A stretch of 64,000 bases of DNA from Halothermothrix sp. (lineage in GTDB: Bacteria > Bacillota > Halanaerobiia > DY22613): assembly GCA_016841825.1 (NCBI GenBank), contig JAENYK010000001.1, positions 124,001-188,000 on the forward strand, read 5' to 3'. Below the pieces are notes generated by a model. That model saw only the letters and a list, made by a program, of their open reading frames with translations. It was not told the DNA's origin and ran no database searches. Made by a program: the position numbers and the translations under genes. The first letter of the stretch is position 1. Each line of letters begins with the position of its first letter. Of the stretch, positions 53,105 to 61,583 are shown piece by piece.

Positions 53105-54754
53105 TCAGAAACTGTCTGGTTCATCTGGTGTTTCTGGCACTTTCGGTTCTTTTGGCTCCGAAAATTCATTCTCAGAATAAGTACCGACAAAGATACTACC
53201 CATGGAAGTAGAAGCCTGAATCTGTAATCTCTTAACCTGCCCAATATAGTTCTCAGAATGAGCCTGGTATTCTTTCTTGCCACTCTTTTCAATCTTGGTT
53301 TCAAATACCAGGTTTGGAATATCAAAATTAACACTACCCATAGAAGTTTTGGCGTAAATATCTACTGCGGTCTCGGGATCTTTAACCATAACCTTAATTC
53401 GTCCGTTGGATGTACGTAAAGTCATGGAACCTCTTTCAACTACATAAGGGTTAACTGTTATGGTTCCATTAGAAGTATGCGCAGTTAGCTGTTCACATAA
53501 TCCATCCAGATAAATACTGCCATTACTGGTGTTAACATCAATTGTAGAAATAGCAAAATCTTTAATCTCAATCCGACCATTAGATGTATGTCCAGTTAAC
53601 TCTTGTACTCGCAGGTCATATATCGCAATCTGACCATTGCTGGTCTGGAATTCAAACTTACCATTATTCTTCAATCCGTGAGACGAAATCCGACCATTAG
53701 AGGTTTTTAACTTGAAGTCAATATTTTGGCTTTTGGGGACAAATAATTTAAGTCTGACGGAACCCTGACCTTTGAATTTAGTTTGAAAGTTTAGCAGTGA
53801 TGAAGATTGTTCAATTAGAGTCATCTCTTTAATCATCTTGTCGGCTTCAATTTCATTCTCAGCAGCTATCTGATATGTTACCTCCAATCTATAATCCTGT
53901 TCTTCTGTTCCAACAATCTCAATTCGACCATTGCTGGTTTTCAGGTCAACAGCAATAGATCCTTGAGTTGGATCAAAAGCACCTTTAATAGTCCGTTCAA
54001 CCTTTATTTTAGGATAAAAACCGATTGATTTAAAAATATTATTGAACATCTTCTTAAAATCTTTACCCTGGAAAGCCTTCTGAAATTCCTTTGACCCTTC
54101 ATTAAGCCCATCCCGCAATTCCATCATGCCTTCCTTAATCTGACCAGCTATATCCTTCACAGTGGATTTAATCTCGTCCATCGTCTCACCGGTAAAGTGC
54201 TCTTTAAATTCGTTAAAATGTTTTGTGATCTCATCCATACTCTCCTGAAAGTCAAAACTAATCGTATGATTGTGGTCATTATATTTTTTACGATACTCAT
54301 TGCGTTTTCGCTTTAGTTCTCTTCTCCGTTCCTTGATCTTATTACGACGCCCCTCAAGTTGTTCGTAGGCTGCTTTGACTTTCCGTTCCATCTCTTTTCG
54401 CTCTTCAACACCAAGGTATTCTAAATCTTCCAGATCATCTAACTGTTCTTCCAATTCATCCATCTCATTTTCTATCTCATCCTGTAATATATCTAATTGA
54501 TCTTCCATACTATCAAACTTGTCTTCCAATCCAGATAAGTATTCTTCATCTTCATCTCTTTCTTCATCCATATCTAATTCTTCATCCATATCTAATTCTT
54601 CATCATCTGTATTAAACTGGTCTGCATCTCGGTCTATCTCTTTATCCAGGATGGATTCATTTTCACCCAATGCTTCTAATAGATCATCTGCTTCTTCAAG
54701 GGTAATCTTGCCTTCACTCAACATCTTAAGAATCATCATTCTTTCATTACTCAT
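53105..54754 (-). CDS. LiaX-like DUF4097 beta-strand-repeat protein
   Basis: A 549-residue protein. It begins with a SHOCT-like helical motif (MILKMLSEGKITLEEADDLLEAL). A very acidic helical stretch follows (about 35-110), then a charged coiled coil with amphipathic helices (about 110-245), then a DUF4097 region (about 250-515) built of recurring TSNGRI/TSNGSI strands. No signal peptide or membrane helix is evident. This layout matches LiaX of enterococci and YvlB-type proteins, linked to cell-envelope stress and antimicrobial-peptide resistance. The upstream DUF2089 gene ends with a related helical motif and is transcribed from a consensus promoter. The exact role here is inferred. Confidence 0.8.
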   Translation of the reverse strand: MSNERMMILKMLSEGKITLEEADDLLEALGENESILDKEIDRDADQFNTDDEELDMDEELDMDEERDEDEEYLSGLEDKFDSMEDQLDILQDEIENEMDELEEQLDDLEDLEYLGVEERKEMERKVKAAYEQLEGRRNKIKERRRELKRKRNEYRKKYNDHNHTISFDFQESMDEITKHFNEFKEHFTGETMDEIKSTVKDIAGQIKEGMMELRDGLNEGSKEFQKAFQGKDFKKMFNNIFKSIGFYPKIKVERTIKGAFDPTQGSIAVDLKTSNGRIEIVGTEEQDYRLEVTYQIAAENEIEADKMIKEMTLIEQSSSLLNFQTKFKGQGSVRLKLFVPKSQNIDFKLKTSNGRISSHGLKNNGKFEFQTSNGQIAIYDLRVQELTGHTSNGRIEIKDFAISTIDVNTSNGSIYLDGLCEQLTAHTSNGTITVNPYVVERGSMTLRTSNGRIKVMVKDPETAVDIYAKTSMGSVNFDIPNLVFETKIEKSGKKEYQAHSENYIGQVKRLQIQASTSMGSIFVGTYSENEFSEPKEPKVPETPDEPDSF

Positions 54755-54851
54755 TACTTTCCCTCCTTCTAAAATGCCAAAATATATAGATGTATAATCA
54801 ATATATTACCTTTAACTTTGGATAACACTCAATATAGGACACATCAAGCTC

Positions 54852-55226
54852 TCAAAGTTCTTTTAGCAGTTTGATAGCTTCTTTAGAGGAGATGTCACCT
54901 GCATTCAACATATCTAAAATTTCTTTCCGTTTGCCGGTCCTATCCTCCACCTCTGCAGAAACATCATATCCTAAAGATTTGATTACCTGGTCTAATTTAC
55001 TTCTAACTGTGGGATATGAGATGTTTAGCTCTCTCTCCACTTCCTTGATGTTACCCCTGCATTTGATAAATACTTCGATAAATTGCTTTTGATCCTGATC
55101 TAATTTGCAGAATTTGCATAATTCAAAATTACCTTCTATACTGGTTCCACAAAAATTACAAGTGAGTTTCGAGACTTCTAACTCTTGAGAACAGACTGGA
55201 CATTTACCGATCAATTCGTAAGCCAT
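54852..55226 (-). CDS. DUF2089 zinc-ribbon transcriptional regulator
   Basis: A 124-residue protein. Two Cys-x2-Cys pairs (CPVCSQ, CNFC) and a further CKFC form the N-terminal zinc ribbon. A helix-turn-helix-like segment follows (EVERELNISYPTVRSKLDQVIKSLGY), and the C-terminal helix ILDMLNAGDISSKEAIKLLKEL is related to the N-terminus of the neighbouring DUF4097 protein. DUF2089 proteins are probable DNA-binding regulators found with DUF4097 genes. It lies about 100 bases upstream of the DUF4097 gene in the same direction. A palindrome near the promoter is a plausible autoregulatory operator. Confidence 0.88.
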   Translation of the reverse strand: MAYELIGKCPVCSQELEVSKLTCNFCGTSIEGNFELCKFCKLDQDQKQFIEVFIKCRGNIKEVERELNISYPTVRSKLDQVIKSLGYDVSAEVEDRTGKRKEILDMLNAGDISSKEAIKLLKEL

Positions 55227-55284
55227 CTTATCACCTCTTTAATTTTTTTATTGGAAAATGCATTATCTTAAGGTAGGTATTAAA

Positions 55285-55334
55285 AATATTAATATTCCCA
55301 CTTTCATTATATCCATTATATCAGATCTTGTCAA
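55285..55334 (-). promoter_or_regulatory. Consensus sigma-A promoter with AATATTAATATT palindrome
   Basis: TTGACA (55329-55334) and TATAAT (55306-55311) are 17 bases apart on the minus strand. A perfect 12-bp palindrome (55285-55296) lies just past the expected transcription start, a repressor-type position. Confidence 0.85.
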
Positions 55335-55429
55335 GAACTTTACCAAAAAAATTAATATATCTATTGATAATTTTAATCATTCACTTAAATATCTTAATTA
55401 TGAACAGAGGAAGTCGGTTTAATATAAAT

Positions 55430-56266
55430 TTATAATTGAATTATCATCCCTTCCCGGGCAGCGTAACATTCAGGGTATTCAACCTGCGCCTCTCTTTCAA
55501 TCTGTTCCAACTCTCGATCGGTTCGCTTGGGATCATGATGAAAAAGAACCAACTGTTTTGCCAGAGCCTGTCTGACCAATTTAATTCCTGCCTGCCAGGT
55601 AGAATGACCCCAACCAACCCTATTAAGAGCCAGATATTCAGCGTCAGTATAGTTGGCATCGTAAATCACTAGATCAGACTTCATAGTAAAATCAACCAAT
55701 CTGATACTATTCTCCGGATCATGTTCGATATCAGTAAGATAACAACATGAATGCCCTCCATAATCAATGCGATATGAAATGCTACCACCAGGATGATTGT
55801 TTTCAAAGGTCATGATCTGAATCTCATCTGTTAATTTGATCTTATCACCAGATTTTATTTCGCAGAATTCAAAGGATGCTGCCAGATCTGCAAACTGAAC
55901 AGGGAAATAAGGATACATCATCTGAGTTCTAATCAAAGTTTCAAAAGTCTGATTCATCTTCCTCTGTCCATAAAGGGTAAACACATTCTCTGGCTTGAAA
56001 GCTGGTGCAAAAAAGGGTAATCCCTGAATATGATCCCAATGAGTGTGAGTGATAAAAATATCCCCTGTGATAGAGGAATCACCGTACTGGCTCTATAAAT
56101 GCTGGCCCAGATTACATATTCCCGTTCCGGCATCAAAGATCAACAGCCTTGACCCTATTTGAAGCTGTACACAGGGAGTATTACCACCATATTTAACTGT
56201 GTCTGGCCCGGGAACTGGTCTAGAGCCCCTAACACCCCAAAAAGTAACGGTAAAATTATCCCTCAT
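55430..56266 (-). pseudogene. Metallo-beta-lactamase-fold hydrolase interrupted by one in-frame TAG
   Basis: The reading frame runs without shift from ATG 56266 (GGAGGT upstream) to the stop at 55430, apart from a TAG at 56093-56095. The reconstructed ~278-residue protein has VRGSRPVPG, FDAGTG, the metal-binding HTHWDHIQG, a DIEHDP segment, GHSTW and LVLFHHDPKRTD, as in class II phosphodiesterase-like MBL proteins (COG1235-type). The amber codon falls after GQHL, in a loop that varies among homologues. It may be a recent nonsense mutation, a sequencing error or a read-through codon. Everything downstream of it remains well conserved, so the event is recent or the codon is translated. Confidence 0.85.
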
Positions 56267-56541
56267 AGCAAAATAACCTCCAATATAATAAACTCTTAAA
56301 ACATCACACAGGATACTCCTTACCAAAAATTGTATTCCAGTCAGCTTTATCTAATCAAATTATACTACTGAATAAACTGAGGTTCAAATAAATTTAAATT
56401 GTGTGTATTTCTATTTAAAAGAAGGTTTTTTAAAATGTTGGTAGAATTACAGTGTTTAGACATTTAGTTGAAAGGAGGCGAAATACTTTAAAGGGTTCAA
56501 ATTATCTATTATCTGAACACAAGAAGACAGGAGGATTTAAT

Positions 56542-57462
56542 ATGATGAAAAGAAGTATTTTGTTAACCGTTGTAATAGTATTCGTGTTTGCACTGGGAGT
56601 ATCGGCCAATGACCAGGTTTACTATTGGGATTTTATTGATTCAGCTGATATTCAGTATGCTGTAAATGAAGGTCTGATTGAATATTTATGTTTTCCATAC
56701 GATACTTATAACGATGGCTTTAATCAGTTCGGAGAAGTTAGCTACGGAATTTTTGATAATACCCAGATTTACTCTTATATTGAGCTAGATAAATATATCT
56801 ACACTTTTGGTGGTAATGTCAAATACAAATTTTATGATCAGAATAATTTAACTGCTGCAGTACAATTATATGCAAAATTACTCTCAAGTGATTTTGATAA
56901 CTATTTTATTCTTGGTCCAAAAGCATTGATTACCTCAAAAATATCAGATAACTTTGAGCTATACAATAATGTGCAAATTGACCTATTAACCACTAATGAC
57001 TCTTATAGCACTGATACCGATATACAGACAAATCTTTATCTCGAAAATGGTTTTAGCTATGAGTTTATGCCAGGTCACCTATTAAAAGCTAAATTAGACT
57101 CGGCTATGTATGATTTGGATTTTGACCTTCTACAAGTTATTTTGTCGGCGGCATATCAGACAAAACCAATGGACAAATTAACTTATACCCTCTATTGTGA
57201 CTATTCTATCATAGACGATACCGTACTAAGAGCATTGGACAGTGGGGACATAGATTTACATATTACCAATGCTGTAAAGGTTGAACCGATGCAAGATATA
57301 ACCTTAACAGGTGCATTTAAATATAATTCACTGTCAAGTAATGGAATTAGTATTACTGGTGAAAAAGCAATAAACCAGGACTTAAAGGTGAAAAGTGAGT
57401 TCTTTACATGGTTTGCCACTAATAATACTGGCATCACTATTGGTGTACAATATAAGATTTAA
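56542..57462 (+). CDS. Predicted outer-membrane beta-barrel protein
   Basis: A 306-residue protein. A signal peptide (MMKRSILLTVVIVFVFALGVSA) is followed by a mature part made of alternating amphipathic strands rich in Tyr, Asn, Asp and Leu, ending GITIGVQYKI. No Cys and no internal hydrophobic helix are present. This is the composition of a small porin or outer-membrane barrel; an outer membrane fits the diderm Halanaerobiales. I chose the ATG at 56542 because GGAGG lies seven bases before it; a longer upstream frame has no such site. It is monocistronic on the plus strand with its own terminator. No family name could be assigned. Confidence 0.7.
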   Translation: MMKRSILLTVVIVFVFALGVSANDQVYYWDFIDSADIQYAVNEGLIEYLCFPYDTYNDGFNQFGEVSYGIFDNTQIYSYIELDKYIYTFGGNVKYKFYDQNNLTAAVQLYAKLLSSDFDNYFILGPKALITSKISDNFELYNNVQIDLLTTNDSYSTDTDIQTNLYLENGFSYEFMPGHLLKAKLDSAMYDLDFDLLQVILSAAYQTKPMDKLTYTLYCDYSIIDDTVLRALDSGDIDLHITNAVKVEPMQDITLTGAFKYNSLSSNGISITGEKAINQDLKVKSEFFTWFATNNTGITIGVQYKI

Positions 57463-57485
57463 TTAATTTCACCTCTGAAAGAAAA

Positions 57486-57513
57486 AACTGCAAGCTTCGT
57501 CTTGCAGTTTTTT
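57486..57513 (+). terminator. Terminator of the beta-barrel gene
   Basis: A nine-bp perfect stem (57486-57494 with 57501-57509, CTTCGT loop) is followed by T6 on the plus strand. Confidence 0.92.
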
Positions 57514-57639
57514 AAAATAGACCACCATACTAATATATTACTAATAGCCATGTTCTATTACCATAATCTACTATGAAACAAATTTGCATCATATACGTCT
57601 ATATGAATGTACCACCACAAAATCGTAGGAGGAGATACT

Positions 57640-58170
57640 ATGTGCAAAAAACGCCGGTTCCTAATCTTCTGCCTGGCCCTTCTCAGTATAGCCATTCTCT
57701 TCACTGCCTGTGGGAAAAGATCAGAAACCCCACAGAAGGTTGATGAACAGACTACTCCAATAACTTTGACCTTCTATTACCCCTATGATACCGGAACAGA
57801 TGTCGCCATAACAGAGGTCACTGTAGATGAAGAGTTAAAAGAGAATGAGACAATCTTACAGAAGATTAATCACTATCTCAAAAACCCCGAACCAAAACTT
57901 GAGATCAATCCCCTGCCAATTTTAGGTAAAGATGCTCAAATCCTTAGTGTAGATAAACAGTCTGCAGAGATAGCCAGAGTCAATGTTAACCGTCAATTCA
58001 TTACCCAGATGAATGCTGGTGCATCTTTTGAAGAGGCAATTATTCTCAGTCTGGTCAGAACCGTAGCCAAAAACTATGATGTAGAAGGTGTTATCTTACA
58101 AGTAGAAAACCAGGCTTATGAGAGTGGGCACTATGCATTTGGCTCAGACGAAGTGATCAATGCACATTAA
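57640..58170 (+). CDS. GerMN-domain lipoprotein
   Basis: A 176-residue lipoprotein. The lipobox ILFTAC gives a lipidated Cys at about residue 24, followed by a linker and a GerMN domain (ITLTFYYPYDTGTDVAITEV, then LSVDKQSAEIARVNVNRQF and ALVRTVAKNY-like ILSLVRTVAKNYDVEGVILQVENQ). GerM/GerMN proteins act in sporulation and germination or as envelope lipoproteins; a sporulation role is not implied in a non-sporing member. The ATG at 57640 has AGGAGGAG eight bases upstream. It is a single plus-strand gene. Confidence 0.88.
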   Translation: MCKKRRFLIFCLALLSIAILFTACGKRSETPQKVDEQTTPITLTFYYPYDTGTDVAITEVTVDEELKENETILQKINHYLKNPEPKLEINPLPILGKDAQILSVDKQSAEIARVNVNRQFITQMNAGASFEEAIILSLVRTVAKNYDVEGVILQVENQAYESGHYAFGSDEVINAH

Positions 58171-58205
58171 ATACCCATCCCTAATGTATTATAATCTTGC
58201 CAACT

Positions 58206-58230
58206 GAAAAAAGTCGCCAACTATGGCGAC
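58206..58230 (-). terminator. Terminator of the nagA gene
   Basis: A seven-bp GC-rich stem (58213-58219 with 58224-58230) is followed on the minus strand by six T. It is nested against the plus-strand terminator. Confidence 0.85.
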
Positions 58231-58235
58231 CGTGG

Positions 58236-58268
58236 CTGTTGATATCAACTCTATCAACAGTCTTTTTA
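58236..58268 (+). terminator. Terminator of the GerMN lipoprotein gene
   Basis: An eight-bp stem (58236-58243 with 58253-58260) is followed by TCTTTTTATT on the plus strand. Together with the minus-strand terminator it separates convergent transcription. Confidence 0.85.
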
Positions 58269-59432
58269 TTATATTCTTTGATAAATCACCCGACCGTCAA
58301 CAATAGTCGTATGAACCTCCAAGTCAGGAGTCAACAGAGTCAAGTCAGCATCTTTTCCAACAACAATACTTCCCTTGCACTCCAAAATCCCCAGGAGTCG
58401 TGCAGGATTAGTTGAGACTATCCTGACAGCATCAGTAATGGAAAGCCCAATCAGATGAACAGCATTCCGAACCGCCTCTTGCATAGTCAAAGTACTACCG
58501 GCAAGGGTTCCATCATGTAAACGGGCCTCTTTTCCTTCCTTATATACCTGCAATCCACCCAGATCATAGACACCATCTTCCAGACCTGCTGCCCGCATAG
58601 CATCTGTGACCAATACCAGATGTTCTGGAAGCTTTAATCGACTGATCATACGCATAACTACTGGATGAACGTGGATACCATCTGCAATCAATTCAGCCAC
58701 TAAGGGTAGATCTAAAATGGCACCAACCACACCAGGTTCTCTGTGGTGCAAACCTCGCATGCCATTAAAAGTATGCACTCCATGAGTAGCACCAGCTTCA
58801 TATGCTGACCAGACATCAGAATACTTACCATTACTATGACCTACAGCGATCAATACCCCGGCTTTGCTCATCTCTCGAATGTATTCCACAGCTCCAGCCA
58901 TCTCAGGAGCTACAGTCACAATTAATCTCCCGGGAACCCGTTCCAGGACTTTGAGCGTCCATTCTCCATCTGCAGGAATTATCATCTCCGCCTGATGTGC
59001 ACCTTTTTTCTCCGGATTAATAAATGGCCCTTCCATATGAAAGCCCAATATCTGGGCACCATCTATAAGATTTCCGGCAACCTCTCTAACTGTTTCCACT
59101 GCTTCTTCAATCTTTGGGCAAGGATTTGTAATTCCGGTCGGAACAAATCCAGTCACCCCTTGAGATGCCTTGAATTTAGCTATCTTACGAATACCTTCAG
59201 AATCACCATCCATCACATCTACCCCTACTGCTCCATGACAGTGAATATCAATCCAACCAGGACAGATGTACCCTCCTTTGAGATCAATTACTTGATGACT
59301 CTTTAGATAGCGATGTTTGATCTCTTCATCCATCAAAATCTCCTGAATCTTACCATCCCAGATAACTAATCCATGTCCTGCCAGAATCCCGTTCTCCAAA
59401 ACTATTTTACCATTGGTCAAAAATAAAGCCAT
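58269..59432 (-). CDS. nagA: N-acetylglucosamine-6-phosphate deacetylase
   Basis: A 387-residue amidohydrolase that deacetylates GlcNAc-6-phosphate to glucosamine-6-phosphate in cell-wall amino-sugar recycling or chitin use. Metal and active-site motifs are PGWIDIHCHGAVG (HxH), GFHMEGPFINPEKKGAH (metal-binding Glu), VGHSNGKY, THGVHTFNGMRGLHHREPG and LVTDAMRAAG with the catalytic Asp. The length is normal. It lies 14 bases after the PHP-family gene on the same strand. The usual nagB partner is not in the window. Confidence 0.96.
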   Translation of the reverse strand: MALFLTNGKIVLENGILAGHGLVIWDGKIQEILMDEEIKHRYLKSHQVIDLKGGYICPGWIDIHCHGAVGVDVMDGDSEGIRKIAKFKASQGVTGFVPTGITNPCPKIEEAVETVREVAGNLIDGAQILGFHMEGPFINPEKKGAHQAEMIIPADGEWTLKVLERVPGRLIVTVAPEMAGAVEYIREMSKAGVLIAVGHSNGKYSDVWSAYEAGATHGVHTFNGMRGLHHREPGVVGAILDLPLVAELIADGIHVHPVVMRMISRLKLPEHLVLVTDAMRAAGLEDGVYDLGGLQVYKEGKEARLHDGTLAGSTLTMQEAVRNAVHLIGLSITDAVRIVSTNPARLLGILECKGSIVVGKDADLTLLTPDLEVHTTIVDGRVIYQRI

Positions 59433-59445
59433 CTTATCTCACCTC

Positions 59446-60186
59446 TTATTTATAACTATATTCAGCTTTATACAACCTTTTTCTCTGCACAAATTCCATA
59501 ACCTTTTCTTCAGAAGTATTGATTATCTGCTCCGCATCCATACCTACTGTCTCAATCAACTTTTGACTCAAATCCAGTCTACCGACATCAAAAGAGATAT
59601 GTGCATCACTATCCATTGCCATCAACACCCCCTGGTGCTGACACTCACTGGCAATAGCTGTACAGTTATCCCAACTCCCTTTCCGACTCCCGCGAAAACT
59701 ACTATTATTCACCTCTAGAATTACATCATATTCCAGAGCAGCTGCAACAACGAGTTTCTCATCAATAGGAAACATCGGATTGCCCGGATGAACTATCAGA
59801 TCGACTAAGGGATGGCTGATAGCACCAATCAGAGACCTGGTATTCTCTTCAACATTCTTGCCCAGATAACCACACCGAGGATGGAATCCGACCAAAACCA
59901 GATCCAGGTTCTGCAGAACCCTATCCGGAACATCCAGACTGCCATCCAATCCGCAAATATTGCACTCTACACCCTTTAGTATCCTTACTCCTGCAATATA
60001 TTCAGGAATCCGCCATAACTCCTCAAAGTATTTTAACCCAGCTGCTCCTGGCATATTTGGCCCATGATCTGTCGTTCCCAATATCTGTATTCCATTTTGC
60101 CTGGCACCTTCAGCCATCTCCTCTAAAGAACTATAACCATGCCCACAACTGATTGTATGTGTATGTAAATCTGCTATTATTTTCAT
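59446..60186 (-). CDS. PHP-domain phosphoesterase (YcdX-like)
   Basis: A 246-residue PHP-family hydrolase. Metal-binding motifs are DLHTHTISCGHGYSSLEEM at the N-terminus, TTDHGP, KGVECNI, GFHPRCGY, IVHPGNP, EVNNSS and the C-terminal DSDAHISFDVG. These match the YcdX/DUF trinuclear-zinc phosphatases, whose physiological substrate is unclear. It is transcribed with nagA and the membrane protein upstream. Confidence 0.92.
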   Translation of the reverse strand: MKIIADLHTHTISCGHGYSSLEEMAEGARQNGIQILGTTDHGPNMPGAAGLKYFEELWRIPEYIAGVRILKGVECNICGLDGSLDVPDRVLQNLDLVLVGFHPRCGYLGKNVEENTRSLIGAISHPLVDLIVHPGNPMFPIDEKLVVAAALEYDVILEVNNSSFRGSRKGSWDNCTAIASECQHQGVLMAMDSDAHISFDVGRLDLSQKLIETVGMDAEQIINTSEEKVMEFVQRKRLYKAEYSYK

Positions 60187-60210
60187 CTTAGCTTATCCAC
60201 CTATTCTTTG

Positions 60211-61080
60211 TTAACTTAATAATCTTCCTTGACTTAGTATAATCCCAATGATCAAAATTAATAGATAAATCTCCAGAGGAGCAAACTTTCTCACGACCAA
60301 CACAATATTCAAGATTAAGATTCCGGCAAATACTCCAACAATTAGCCAACTCAGATTAGGTAACATTAAATAAATACCAACAATTACCAACAGCCAATCT
60401 AACCACCTGATAGCCTCAACCTCCCGATGTTTCAACAGTACATCTAATATATAATATACCCCAACGAAGACTACAGCTCCCCAGAAGTTTAGCCTTATAG
60501 CCAAATAACTTCCGATCAGGATAGCTGGAATAGCCAGTGTCACTTCTCGATGTCTTGTCCTACTACTCAAACTCCAGATAGCATAAGCAAAAAAGATCCA
60601 GGGAAGAATCCCTCCGGCTACCGCAATGTGATTAAGCAAAGACGCCGGAATATACCCCAAGATCTCTCCCAACAATGGGAGCAAAAAGACAGCAGCAATA
60701 CTAAAAACGACTAATATCAGCCATTTTAGCCAATCACGAACTGGTTCCATTATCAATTGTAATCCAAGGGCCAGCAGTAATCCAAAAGCCATACACAGAC
60801 TTAGATTAATATTATGAGTCTGCTGATTTAAATAAATCGCCAGACCCCCAGCGTATAGGATTAGATTCAATCTTCTGGTCTCTCTAATTTGAGCTATCCC
60901 AAAGATTAATTCTAACACACCCCCAACGATTAAACCATGACTAAATTCACTCCAGAAATAACCTACCCCAGTCAGTAAAACAATGGGATGAAAAATTGGA
61001 TACCTATACAGATACAGATCCACCAATCCTAAGATAACAAATCCAGCAAGTAGATAAATTTGATATGTAGTAATACTCAT
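60211..61080 (-). CDS. Multi-pass membrane protein of unknown function
   Basis: About 289 residues with roughly nine hydrophobic helices and short charged loops. No recognised signature. The helix-hairpin pattern and FSHGLIVGGVLELIFG segment recall the EIIC of mannose-type PTS sugar permeases (Man family, MTDN-like), which would suit the adjacent HPr-like gene, but this is weak. The ATG at 61080 has GGGGTGGAG just upstream; an alternative GTG at 61101 is possible. It is 25 bases upstream of the PHP gene in the same operon. Confidence 0.6.
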   Translation of the reverse strand: MSITTYQIYLLAGFVILGLVDLYLYRYPIFHPIVLLTGVGYFWSEFSHGLIVGGVLELIFGIAQIRETRRLNLILYAGGLAIYLNQQTHNINLSLCMAFGLLLALGLQLIMEPVRDWLKWLILVVFSIAAVFLLPLLGEILGYIPASLLNHIAVAGGILPWIFFAYAIWSLSSRTRHREVTLAIPAILIGSYLAIRLNFWGAVVFVGVYYILDVLLKHREVEAIRWLDWLLVIVGIYLMLPNLSWLIVGVFAGILILNIVLVVRKFAPLEIYLLILIIGIILSQGRLLS

Positions 61081-61240
61081 AATCTCCACCCCTACTTTCA
61101 CCCAGAATACCCTATTCGTTTAAACCCAATTATAATTATATCTGTATTGGTGAAAAAAAGCAAAAAAATATTATACAATCCTGCCAGACGATAACAGATT
61201 GGAGTCAAGGATAAAGGAAACCAATTTTACCAAAATGAAA

Positions 61241-61267
61241 GGTGACCAGATAGAATCTCCGATCACC
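61241..61267 (-). terminator. Terminator after the HPr-like gene
   Basis: A hairpin with outer stem GGTGA/TCACC and a partial inner stem is followed by TTTCATTTT on the minus strand, about 20 bases past the stop. Confidence 0.6.
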
Positions 61268-61286
61268 CTGTCTAACAAAGATCCGT

Positions 61287-61562
61287 TCAGATTGGATAAG
61301 CAGACCCTTCACCTGTCTGCAAAAATCGACTCAACTCAAGTAAAGCTTTTTGTTCGTCTTCACCCCGTGCTCTAATAGTCAATCTCTGTCCAGGAGCAAT
61401 AGCCAGAGTTAACAGGCTCATGATACTCTTGGGATTAACCTCCTTATCCTCATAATACAGCGTAATTCTTGATGTATATCTGCTGGCAATCTGGACAAAA
61501 CGAGTGGCAACTTCTGCATTCAGACCTCCTTCAACCTTTAACTCTACCTGTTCTTCAACCAC
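61287..61562 (-). CDS. Crh-like HPr-family protein lacking the phosphorylatable His
   Basis: A 91-residue HPr-fold protein. Alignment by eye to HPr/Crh places Asn at position 15 (GGLNAEVATRFV, where HPr has GLHARPA and Crh has GLQARPA), and the following Arg is Glu. The regulatory Ser is conserved as S46 (PKSIMSLLTLAI), and the C-terminal GEDEQKALLEL segment matches. So it cannot carry phosphate from Enzyme I at position 15 but could be phosphorylated by HPr kinase at S46. A role as CcpA corepressor or metabolic regulator, as for Bacillus Crh, is inferred. It lies between the glucoamylase gene (22 bases) and a terminator. Confidence 0.88.
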   Translation of the reverse strand: MVEEQVELKVEGGLNAEVATRFVQIASRYTSRITLYYEDKEVNPKSIMSLLTLAIAPGQRLTIRARGEDEQKALLELSRFLQTGEGSAYPI

Positions 61563-61583
61563 TTACAATCCCTCCTTACCCAA

